64,000 nt of DNA from Bacteroidales bacterium (GTDB lineage: Bacteria > Bacteroidota > Bacteroidia > Bacteroidales > WCHB1-69), in the NCBI GenBank assembly GCA_024685175.1, contig JAIKWD010000033.1, positions 62,001-126,000 of the forward strand, written 5' to 3'. This document shows, in pieces, positions 16,830 to 24,296 of the stretch; the first letter of the stretch is position 1, and each line of letters opens with the position of its first letter. Under the pieces are notes generated by a model. The model was given only the letters and a program-made list of their open reading frames with translations. It was not told the origin of the DNA and searched no databases. A program made the position numbers and the translations under genes.

Positions 16830-18527
16830 TTATTTCTTGATAAACTTGGTGGTGACGTTGACCTTGCCGTCGGAGAGACGGAGGAAGTACATTCCGGAGG
16901 TCAGGTCATTCACGTCGAGGGTAACGGCATTACTCGTCACATTCTCAGCGGCAACAACCTCACCATTGACGTTGAAGACGAAGATGTGGTTCATCTGGAA
17001 CTTGTCATTGGTCACGTTAATGCGGACATAATCCTCGGCGGGATTCGGGGTGACGGTCACATCGGCGGCGGAGACATAGTTCTCGATGCCGGTGGTGAAG
17101 TCGTTCATGCTCCGGGGCACGAGGTAGTAGCGGAAGCCCCAAGCGGCATCTTGGCTGCCGATTCTAGAAGATGCGTAGCTGAAGCCCGTGATGTTCACCT
17201 CGCCGGTCGGGATATCGGCACCCACGACATTGGCGTCGCGGAAATAGGTTTGGACGGCAGGAGAGGTGACGCCATTCTGCGTAATCTCGTAAGCTTGCGG
17301 GGTAGTGAAAGTACCAGTTGCGGCAAACGTGACGTTATGCAACTTGATGAGTTCGGATTGATGCTGGATCATAAAGTCGGGATCGTCCAGCTGGGCAAGC
17401 GTGATGTTCAAGGGGGTGATAATGTTGAACGGCGAAACGAAAGTCCCTGGTTGAGTGGGCTGAAATTCGAGAAGTCCGTAATAGTTGGTAAGCTTACCAT
17501 AGAGGTCCTTGATGTTGTCGCCGACGTCCAAAGCGCCGATCACGTTGCCCGGGTCATAGATGAGGATGGCGCCCGTGGCGTCTTGGATGATTTTTTGGTT
17601 GTTATAAGCGGCTGTGGCGGTCACGGTAACCTCACCGGTAAGTTTGTATTCCACCATGCTGGTATCGTAAACAAGGTCCACGCAAGAGAGTTTGCTTCTC
17701 AACTCAGCGATGTTTGCCACCTGGAATTCAGGGCTCACGCCATAGGTGAAGGCGAACGTGTCAGCCACGATGACATTGCCGGCGGTATCGGCCACATTGT
17801 TGACGACAAGCGTGTAGTCAAGGCCTTCCGTCATGGCAGGAGACAGGGTCAGGGTGACCTCACTACCATTGAGGGCGGCGGCGGTAACGTTGATATTGTT
17901 GTCAAGCGAATAGTTGGCGGCTGTCTGAGCGGAGGTGGCGTCCAACAGTTCGTTGAAGGTCACCGCCAATATGTTGGCGTTAGGATTCACGGCAGTCACG
18001 AACGGAGCAATGGTGTCGGGGCCAGCGGCCTGGGAGATGACGACAACATTGTCAATGAAGAAACGAGCGTTGCCTGCCTGCACAGCTTCAAACTTGATGG
18101 TGGTGGTTGAAGTGCCGCCGTTAAGTTCGAGACTATAGTGCTCAAAGACGCCGTTTTCACTGTTCGGCATATTGGTCACCGTATATTGCACATCGTTGAC
18201 GAACACGTTGAGACTGGACTGGTCGTTTTTCCAACGCATAGCATCGAAGTTGAGAATGAACTGGCCACCATTGTCGGAGAGGTCGAGGACGGGAGTCTTC
18301 AGCCAACCTTTTACGGAAGAAGTACCCAATTTGACTTTGCCATTTGCCGGATATGCTTTTTCATAAGTCCAGCCAGGCATGGAAGTAACTGAGTCCATAC
18401 CGCCTGTAGCATATGCGTAACCAGTACTGTCCGTAATAGCGGAAAAGTCCTCGCTAAGGATCACGGTTTGTGCGGAGAGTCCCATAACAGCGCACAAAAC
18501 CAAGCTTAAGAAGAAAAATTTTTTCAT
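16830..18527 (-). CDS. Secreted multidomain protein with T9SS type A sorting domain
   Basis: A 565-aa exported protein. A signal peptide (1-19, ending GLSAQ) is followed by a beta-sandwich (about 20-165; SEDFSAI opening and RFFIDNVVV closing, choice-of-anchor-like). Next come a bacterial Ig/SbsA-like domain (about 170-265; VTAVNPNANILAVTFNELLD), an OB-like module (about 270-470; KLTGEVTVTATAAYNNQKII), and a Por-secretion tail (about 490-565; VTPNPAEDYVRINVT to a Lys-Lys end). The tail directs transport through the type IX system and attachment or release at the surface. No catalytic motif is apparent, so the ligand is unknown. It is monocistronic, with its own terminator. Confidence 0.88.
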   Translation of the reverse strand: MKKFFFLSLVLCAVMGLSAQTVILSEDFSAITDSTGYAYATGGMDSVTSMPGWTYEKAYPANGKVKLGTSSVKGWLKTPVLDLSDNGGQFILNFDAMRWKNDQSSLNVFVNDVQYTVTNMPNSENGVFEHYSLELNGGTSTTTIKFEAVQAGNARFFIDNVVVISQAAGPDTIAPFVTAVNPNANILAVTFNELLDATSAQTAANYSLDNNINVTAAALNGSEVTLTLSPAMTEGLDYTLVVNNVADTAGNVIVADTFAFTYGVSPEFQVANIAELRSKLSCVDLVYDTSMVEYKLTGEVTVTATAAYNNQKIIQDATGAILIYDPGNVIGALDVGDNIKDLYGKLTNYYGLLEFQPTQPGTFVSPFNIITPLNITLAQLDDPDFMIQHQSELIKLHNVTFAATGTFTTPQAYEITQNGVTSPAVQTYFRDANVVGADIPTGEVNITGFSYASSRIGSQDAAWGFRYYLVPRSMNDFTTGIENYVSAADVTVTPNPAEDYVRINVTNDKFQMNHIFVFNVNGEVVAAENVTSNAVTLDVNDLTSGMYFLRLSDGKVNVTTKFIKK

Positions 18528-18641
18528 TGTTGTGTGGATTTATAATTAACTTATGATTGTTAACAAATGAGGTTGCGAAAATACAAAAAATTCAATTAGT
18601 TTATCCTTAAAATTATTTAATGAAAAGAATGCAATATTCAT

Positions 18642-18649
18642 TATTTTTG
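18642..18649 (+). promoter_or_regulatory. -7 promoter element for the lipoprotein/glycosyl-phosphate transferase pair
   Basis: TATTTTTG followed by CACG, 28 bp before the lipoprotein ATG. The surrounding 150-bp spacer is AT-rich and otherwise shows nothing recognisable. Confidence 0.7.
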
Positions 18650-18677
18650 CACGTTTTAAAAGTCTAAAATTGTCTGT

Positions 18678-19607
18678 ATGAGAAAATACTTATACTTAGT
18701 GCTATCATGCATAATTTTCTTGTTTTCTTCATGTAAAGAGCCCGACCTTAGGGCAGCATATTTGCAAATCGACTTGGAAGACGTCAACAACTGCGTGGAC
18801 GTGACCGATTTCAACGAGACACATGCCTTGAATTACGATGCCGAGCAGCTGGCTTCTTTGCAGCAGCATAATTTCACGCACGTTAACCTGTACGTGAACG
18901 GCCGCAACTTGGGTTGTTGGCAACTCCCCTGCAAAGTACCCATCCTTGGCACCTCATCTACCGACTCAACGGACGTAGTTATTTTACCCTGTTTCCGCAA
19001 GACGGGTATGGCCAATACAGTACAAGGATATCCCTTCTTCAATGTCTTGCAGAAAAGACTTCCTTTGCGTCCCGGCGAGACCTACGACCTCAGCCAGAAC
19101 CCCTTGGTGTATGTATATAGTCCAATCGCCCACTTCCCGTACCTTGAGACATTCAACAACAGTTCCTCATTTACGCCCAACGACAGTTCTTCCAGTTCTC
19201 TAAGCTTCCAACCGACAATAATTGACGGACGAAGTGTGGGAGCTATTACGCTGAACGATGGTAACGGGCAACATTTCATTGTTGAATCCACGCCTGTCAC
19301 TCTGCCCACTCGCAACTATTTTGTTTATCTTGAGGTGACATACAAGACTGAAGCCAACATTGAAATAGGATTGAAAATCTCGACAGGCGCCCATGCCAAC
19401 ACGGTTCATCCTGTCGGCGGCATATATTCTTCCGATGGCGAATGGAAGACCATATATTTTGACCTGGCCTCCATCATCACTTCGTACAACTATACGGGAG
19501 CCGCCGTCACCAACGCCATCCTCGATTTGGAAGGCAGTGGCGAAAAAGGCAAAGAAACGCACTTCTACATCGACAACATCAAAATAATCTACGAACCGAG
19601 CGTATAG
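18678..19607 (+). CDS. Hypothetical surface lipoprotein
   Basis: A 309-aa lipoprotein with lipobox LFSSC (Cys19). The middle has a Ser/Asn-rich linker (NDSSSSS) and the C-terminal half (about 165-305) is beta-rich, with alternating hydrophobic strands ending HFYIDNIKIIYEPSV, reminiscent of jelly-roll or carbohydrate-binding folds. I do not recognise the family. It is followed after 6 nt by the glycosyl-1-phosphate transferase gene and shares its promoter, suggesting a link to surface polysaccharide. The AT content is higher than in the genes before it. Confidence 0.75.
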   Translation: MRKYLYLVLSCIIFLFSSCKEPDLRAAYLQIDLEDVNNCVDVTDFNETHALNYDAEQLASLQQHNFTHVNLYVNGRNLGCWQLPCKVPILGTSSTDSTDVVILPCFRKTGMANTVQGYPFFNVLQKRLPLRPGETYDLSQNPLVYVYSPIAHFPYLETFNNSSSFTPNDSSSSSLSFQPTIIDGRSVGAITLNDGNGQHFIVESTPVTLPTRNYFVYLEVTYKTEANIEIGLKISTGAHANTVHPVGGIYSSDGEWKTIYFDLASIITSYNYTGAAVTNAILDLEGSGEKGKETHFYIDNIKIIYEPSV

Positions 19608-19613
19608 TACCTC

Positions 19614-21035
19614 ATGAACAAAAAAAGACTCACTGCACTATACATACTCTTCGATGCCCTAGCTTCCATCATCACATGGATATGCTTTTATTTTTACAGA
19701 AAGCACGTGGGCGAATCCCTCGGCTTTTCCGATGTGTTGAGCAATATATCTCATGATCCTAAATTCTTTTGGGGTTTGATTTTAGCCCCAGCTTATTGGA
19801 TCTTCCTCCACGCCTTTGTGGGATATTACAACAAAATTTACCGCAAGTCTCGTCTTTCTGAGTTAGGCACCACTTTTGCCGTAACTCTCGTAGGTGTGCT
19901 GCTCTTCTTTTTCTTCTTCATCCTCGATGATATCGTAACTGCTCCGAAAGACTACGTAAGGTACATGTTGTTCTTGTTTTTCTGGCAATTCATCTTAACC
20001 TACATACCTCGAGTCTGCATCACCACTCATGTCAGTCGACAAATCCACAACGGCAAGATTGGCTTCAACACAATCATCGTCGGTTGCGACGAGGAGGCTG
20101 CACAAGTATACGCCACTCTGTTAAACATGACGCCAAGTCCAGGTAATTTCCTCATCGGCTATGTTAAAGTCGAATCCGAGGAGCCCGATTCTTTAGAAGG
20201 TCAGCTTCCCTGCTTGGGCGACATTGGACGACTGGAGGACATCATCCGAGAGCACCATATTGAAGAGCTCATCATTGCTCTCCATAACGGCCAGCGCAAG
20301 TACTTGGACAAAATCGTGCTGCTCGCCCGCGACAATCGTAAGTTGACACTCAGCATGACTCCCAAGATGCAGGATTTGCTGATGGGAAAGGTCAAGACTT
20401 CCTCTGTGTTATACGAGCCGTTGATTTCCATCACCCCAGAGTATCTGCCTTCATGGCAGCGTTTCGTCAAGCGAGGTTTGGACATTCTGTTTTCTGCCAT
20501 CGCGCTCATCCTGCTTTCACCTCTTTATCTATTTTTGGCTATTGGCGTCAAGCTTTCTTCGCCCGGCCCCGTATTTTATAAGCAAGAACGTATAGGATAC
20601 CACGGCAAACCATTCAACATTATCAAGTTCCGTTCCATGCGCACGGACGCCGAGCTGACCGGCCCTGCCCTTTCATCCAAAGACGACCCCCGTATCACGC
20701 CCTTCGGCAAGTTCATGCGCCAATATCGTCTCGACGAAACCCCGCAGTTTTTCAATGTACTCATCGGCGACATGTCCCTTGTCGGCCCTCGTCCCGAGCG
20801 GCAGTACTACATCGACCAGATCGTAGAGCGCGCCCCCTACTACCCACTCCTGCAAGGCATCCGTCCTGGCATCACATCATGGGGCCAAGTACGCTTTGGG
20901 TACGCCGAGAATGTGGACGAGATGCTCGAGCGTCTAAAATGGGACATGCTCTATATAGAGAACATGTCCCTCCAGATGGACATCAAGATCCTTATTTATA
21001 CCATTCTTATCGTACTCAAAAAAGACGGCAAATAA
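19614..21035 (+). CDS. Polyprenyl-phosphate glycosyl-1-phosphate transferase (WbaP/WcaJ-like)
   Basis: Starts surface polysaccharide synthesis by moving a sugar-1-phosphate from UDP-sugar to undecaprenyl phosphate at the inner membrane. The 473-aa protein has four N-terminal transmembrane helices (within 1-135), a Rossmann-like central domain (about 145-260), and a C-terminal Bac_transf domain with a re-entrant helix (RGLDILFSAIALILL). Conserved blocks: GPVFYKQERIGYHGKPFNI, KFRSMR, the DDPRITPFGKFMR-RLDE stretch, the NVLIGDMSLVGPRPE motif and GITSWGQVRFGY. Which sugar is used cannot be told. A flippase gene lies 12 kb downstream, but no glycosyltransferase cluster is in the window. Confidence 0.93.
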   Translation: MNKKRLTALYILFDALASIITWICFYFYRKHVGESLGFSDVLSNISHDPKFFWGLILAPAYWIFLHAFVGYYNKIYRKSRLSELGTTFAVTLVGVLLFFFFFILDDIVTAPKDYVRYMLFLFFWQFILTYIPRVCITTHVSRQIHNGKIGFNTIIVGCDEEAAQVYATLLNMTPSPGNFLIGYVKVESEEPDSLEGQLPCLGDIGRLEDIIREHHIEELIIALHNGQRKYLDKIVLLARDNRKLTLSMTPKMQDLLMGKVKTSSVLYEPLISITPEYLPSWQRFVKRGLDILFSAIALILLSPLYLFLAIGVKLSSPGPVFYKQERIGYHGKPFNIIKFRSMRTDAELTGPALSSKDDPRITPFGKFMRQYRLDETPQFFNVLIGDMSLVGPRPERQYYIDQIVERAPYYPLLQGIRPGITSWGQVRFGYAENVDEMLERLKWDMLYIENMSLQMDIKILIYTILIVLKKDGK

Positions 21036-21088
21036 AAACGACTTCTTACCAAGGAATTGTAGTGTGTAAAAATTACACAAAAAAAATG

Positions 21089-21096
21089 TATATTTG
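21089..21096 (+). promoter_or_regulatory. -7 promoter element for the GNAT/SDR pair
   Basis: TATATTTG followed by CGCC, 19 bp before the ATG, implying a very short leader. Confidence 0.65.
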
Positions 21097-21115
21097 CGCC
21101 ACTTAACACACTGCT

Positions 21116-22231
21116 ATGACGATCAAGGAAGTTACCACCCCTAAAGACTTGAAAGCGTTTGTGCGCTTTCCTAAGGAACTATACGCCGATTGTCCCTATT
21201 TCGTTCCCCCATTGGAAAAGGGGGAAATTGAGACGATGACCCAACACCCCGCCCTTTCCTTTTGCGATGCCAAGTATTGGCTCGCCTATCGCGACGGCCG
21301 CATCGTAGGCCGCATCGGCGGCGTGGTGAACCACAAATGCAATGAACTCAAGGGCCAGAAACGCGTGCGCTTCGGATGGTTCGACGTAATCGACGACCTG
21401 GAGGTGGCTCGCGCCCTTATCGACACCGTCGAGCAATGGGGACGCGAGAAGGGGATGACCGAAATCAGCGGCCCCTCCCGCTTTTCCAATATGGAAAAAC
21501 AGGCCTTGCTGGTGGATGGGTTTGATAACACCCCCTCCATTGGCTCCGACTACAACTATCCCTACTACCCTACCCTTTTGGAACAACTGGGGTTCGTCAA
21601 AGAGGTGGACTACATCCAATACAAAGTGCCCGTAGGGAACAAGGTCCCCGAAAAGATCAAACGTCTTTCCGAACTGCTCTCCAAAAAATACAACATACAC
21701 CTTCGTCATTTCAGCAAGAAGAAAGAGCTCAAGGAATCGGGCAAGGAGTTCTTCCACGTCTTGAACGAAAGTTACATCCATATCTACAACTTCATTCCGC
21801 TGACGGAAGAGGAAATCGACTGGGCGGTGGACCACAACTTCCAGGTGGCCAACGTGGAGTTGTCCTCGATGTTGGAAAACGGGGAGGGCCATTTGGTCGG
21901 TTTTGCCTTCAGTCTACCCTCGTTGAGCGAGGCCTACAAAAAAGCCAAAGGCAGTCTCTTCCCGTTCGGTTGGATCCACATTTTACGAGCCTTGAAGAAG
22001 AACAAGAGTGTGGACATGTACCTCACCGGGGTGTTGCCGCAGTACTACCACAGCGGCATTCACGTCATCTATCACCAGCAGTTGCACGAGGCGTTCATCA
22101 AGCACGGCTTCGAGTACGCCTACACGTCCCAGCAATTGGAAAACAACACGGCGGCGCGCATCTGGCCCAAATACGGTGGCGAAATCATCGCTCGGAAGCG
22201 TTGCTACAAGAAATCATTGACCCATGAATAA
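21116..22231 (+). CDS. GNAT-fold N-acyltransferase-like protein
   Basis: A 371-aa protein of a Bacteroidota family annotated as GNAT superfamily. The first half has the motifs FVRFPKELYADCPYFVPPL, LAYRDGRIVGRIGGVVNHK (GNAT strand 4 and acyl-CoA loop region) and ISGPSRFSNMEKQALLV. The second half has a second GNAT-like lobe (VGFAFSLPSL, then a C-terminal TSQQLENNTAARIW). Its stop overlaps the start of the following SDR gene by 8 nt, so the two are translationally coupled and probably share a pathway. Bacterial ceramide synthases are GNAT-like and act with ketosphinganine reductases of the SDR type, so sphingolipid synthesis is one possibility; this is an inference only. Confidence 0.7.
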   Translation: MTIKEVTTPKDLKAFVRFPKELYADCPYFVPPLEKGEIETMTQHPALSFCDAKYWLAYRDGRIVGRIGGVVNHKCNELKGQKRVRFGWFDVIDDLEVARALIDTVEQWGREKGMTEISGPSRFSNMEKQALLVDGFDNTPSIGSDYNYPYYPTLLEQLGFVKEVDYIQYKVPVGNKVPEKIKRLSELLSKKYNIHLRHFSKKKELKESGKEFFHVLNESYIHIYNFIPLTEEEIDWAVDHNFQVANVELSSMLENGEGHLVGFAFSLPSLSEAYKKAKGSLFPFGWIHILRALKKNKSVDMYLTGVLPQYYHSGIHVIYHQQLHEAFIKHGFEYAYTSQQLENNTAARIWPKYGGEIIARKRCYKKSLTHE

Positions 22232-23027
22232 ACAAATCAGCCAAGACAAGTTCCTGCGCTACGCCCTCGTAACAGGCGCGAGCCGTGGGCTGGGCAAGGC
22301 CATCGCCCTCGAACTGGCCGCGCGCGGTATCCCCACCATCCTCACGGGCACCAACGAGCACGTCAAGGAGGTGTGCGAGGAGATCCGCACGTACTACGGC
22401 ACACCCAGCATCTGCTTCAAACTCGACCTCACCGACGTGGGGAACCTCAAGACCGTGGCCGACACCATCAACGCCCAATACCAGGTCTACCTTCTCGTCA
22501 ACAACGCCGGCGTGGGCGGCACCAAAGACTTCGTCAACGCCTCGGACAGATATCTGGCGCATATCGTCGACCTCAACGTGCGAGGCACAGTACTCTTCAC
22601 CCACCAACTGCTGCCCAACCTGCTTCGCCAAAAGAGGAGCCACATCCTGAACATCGGCAGTATGGCGGCCCTCTCACCCATTGGCTACAAGACCGTCTAC
22701 CCCGCCAGCAAGAGCTTCGTGTTCGCCTTCTCGCTGGCCCTGCGCGAAGAGTTGAAACACACGCCCGTAACCGTGAGCGTGGCCTCGCCCGGCGCAATGG
22801 CCACCAACCCCGAGGTGTGCACCCGCATCCGCAAACAAGGGTTCCTCGGGCAACTGACCCTTAAGCCGATCGACACCATCGCCCGAAAATGCGTCCGCCA
22901 GACACTTAGAGGCAAACGTCATATCATCGTTAATCCGCTCAGCTACTTCGCCTCCTCCATTTTCCCCAACTGTATCAAGACACCTATCCTTACAAATATT
23001 GTAAAAAAGGAAATCAAGTACAAGTGA
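22224..23027 (+). CDS. Short-chain dehydrogenase/reductase
   Basis: A 267-aa classical SDR with TGASRGLG (about 18-25), NNAG (about 93-96), catalytic Ser in IGSMAALSP and Tyr-x3-Lys in VYPASKSFV. The C-terminal region (SYFASSIFPNCIKTPILTNIV) is hydrophobic and may tie the enzyme to the membrane, as in lipid-modifying SDRs such as 3-ketosphinganine reductases. It overlaps the preceding GNAT-like gene by 8 nt. Substrate unknown; a lipid ketone is favoured by the context and the hydrophobic tail. Confidence 0.85.
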   Translation: MNKQISQDKFLRYALVTGASRGLGKAIALELAARGIPTILTGTNEHVKEVCEEIRTYYGTPSICFKLDLTDVGNLKTVADTINAQYQVYLLVNNAGVGGTKDFVNASDRYLAHIVDLNVRGTVLFTHQLLPNLLRQKRSHILNIGSMAALSPIGYKTVYPASKSFVFAFSLALREELKHTPVTVSVASPGAMATNPEVCTRIRKQGFLGQLTLKPIDTIARKCVRQTLRGKRHIIVNPLSYFASSIFPNCIKTPILTNIVKKEIKYK

Positions 23028-23043
23028 ATATCGTTTTTCTTAT

Positions 23044-23051
23044 TATTTTTG
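23044..23051 (+). promoter_or_regulatory. -7 promoter element for the DUF975 gene
   Basis: TATTTTTG, 41 bp before the ATG. Confidence 0.6.
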
Positions 23052-23092
23052 CCTCGATTATTTTCAAATAACCAAATTAAAAAACCAACATT

Positions 23093-23809
23093 ATGATCGA
23101 GAACAAAGAAATCAGGGCATCCGCCCTTCGGGAACTCAAAGGTTTTTGGACGATGCCCGTGCTCGCCACGCTAGTTTACACCATCATCAGTTCCGCGTGC
23201 AGTTTTTCCATCACAACACTCAATCCAAGCCCTTTCCAGAATAGTTCCGCCATATTGGGGTCCTTTCCGCCGACATTGGTGATTATACTGTCCCTCATTT
23301 CTCTGGCCTTGAGCATATTCGTGCAAATCCCATTGTCTTACGGTTTCGAGTTGTCCTTCCTTCATTTCGTACGGGAAGACAAAGAAGACACCGTGGAAAG
23401 AATATTCGATGGGTTCAAAACCTATGGCAGAGCCCTGGCGGTGGAGCTGTTGGGTCTTCTCTTAGTTATGGTCTTCACGTTATTACTCATCATCCCGGGC
23501 ATCATCAAGGCATTGGCATATTCGATGGCGGTCTTTGTGTCCAAGGACCATCCTGAGATGAGTGCGTATGAATGCCTAATGCACAGCGAGGCAATGATGT
23601 ATGGCCACAAGATGCAACTGTTCCTGCTATGCTTGAGTTTCATCGGCTGGATCATACTCAGTATCTTCACGCTGGGCATCGGACTCCTATGGCTGATTCC
23701 TTATGTGCTGGTCTCGTTAGTCAAGTTCTACGAGCAGCTGAAGGATGAAATCGAGCCCTCCGACGTACCTGAAACGGAAGCCGTAACCATTCCTGGAGTG
23801 ACGGAATAG
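23093..23809 (+). CDS. DUF975 family membrane protein
   Basis: A 238-aa polytopic inner-membrane protein. The N-terminus NKEIRASALRELKGFWTMPV is the DUF975 opening motif (charged helix, then Leu-Lys-Gly-x-Trp). About four to five hydrophobic segments follow (near 20-40, 60-85, 120-145, 180-215), with a loop motif HPEMSAYECLMHSEAMMYGHK that matches the family's conserved Ser-x-Met-xx-Gly region. The C-terminal tail is acidic. Function is unknown for the family. It is monocistronic, with its own promoter. Confidence 0.78.
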   Translation: MIENKEIRASALRELKGFWTMPVLATLVYTIISSACSFSITTLNPSPFQNSSAILGSFPPTLVIILSLISLALSIFVQIPLSYGFELSFLHFVREDKEDTVERIFDGFKTYGRALAVELLGLLLVMVFTLLLIIPGIIKALAYSMAVFVSKDHPEMSAYECLMHSEAMMYGHKMQLFLLCLSFIGWIILSIFTLGIGLLWLIPYVLVSLVKFYEQLKDEIEPSDVPETEAVTIPGVTE

Positions 23810-23816
23810 CATAAAT

Positions 23817-23846
23817 ATAATCTGCGTGAATCTGCGTAATCCGCGA
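23817..23846. repeat. Short direct repeat (AATCTGCGTG units)
   Basis: AATCTGCGTG-AATCTGCGTA-ATCCGCG, about 2.7 copies with a 10-bp period, lies in the 39-bp space between two convergent genes. Confidence 0.6.
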
Positions 23847-23848
23847 GC

Positions 23849-24292
23849 CTAAAAAACCTCCACGATTTTCTCCAGCCAGACGCGATCGGTCTCATCGAAA
23901 TGGCCGAGCAACTCGCTGTCGATGTCGAGCACGGCGTGTACATGGCCATCCCGAACAATAGGGACTACAATCTCGCTTTGCGAGGCGCTGCTGCAGGCGA
24001 TGTGGCCCTTGAACTGGTGCACGTCGGGCACTACAAGAGTCCGTTGCTCCTGCCACGCCGTGCCGCACACGCCTTTGCCGTACCGGATGCGCGTGCAGGC
24101 CAACGGGCCTTGGAACGGGCCGAGGACCAATTCTTCGCCAATCACCCGATAGAAGCCCGTCCACCAGAAGTGGAACGTGTCCTGGATGGCGGCGCAGATG
24201 TTGGCCATCAAGGCGATTTCATCGGTCTCGCCCTCCGCCAGGGCTTGCACCTGCCGACACAGAAGGTCGTATTTCTGTTCTTTTTCGTTCAT
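23849..24292 (-). CDS. msrC: Free methionine-(R)-sulfoxide reductase (GAF domain)
   Basis: Reduces free Met-R-sulfoxide in the cytoplasm. The 147-aa protein is a single GAF domain with the three family cysteines: Cys66 (GPLACTRI), Cys76 (GKGVCGTAW) and Cys100 (GHIACSSAS), matching the catalytic and resolving set of the E. coli enzyme. Blocks VVPDVHQFKGH and SEIVVPIV are typical. It lies 4 nt downstream of the T9SS gene on the same strand, so the two may be co-transcribed. Confidence 0.93.
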   Translation of the reverse strand: MNEKEQKYDLLCRQVQALAEGETDEIALMANICAAIQDTFHFWWTGFYRVIGEELVLGPFQGPLACTRIRYGKGVCGTAWQEQRTLVVPDVHQFKGHIACSSASQSEIVVPIVRDGHVHAVLDIDSELLGHFDETDRVWLEKIVEVF

Positions 24293-24296
24293 AAAA

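Noticed and set aside
16809..18110. 433-aa open frame antisense to the T9SS type A gene
   Set aside because: The opposite strand has a signal peptide, a sorting tail and its own terminator; the antisense frame shows only low-complexity composition.
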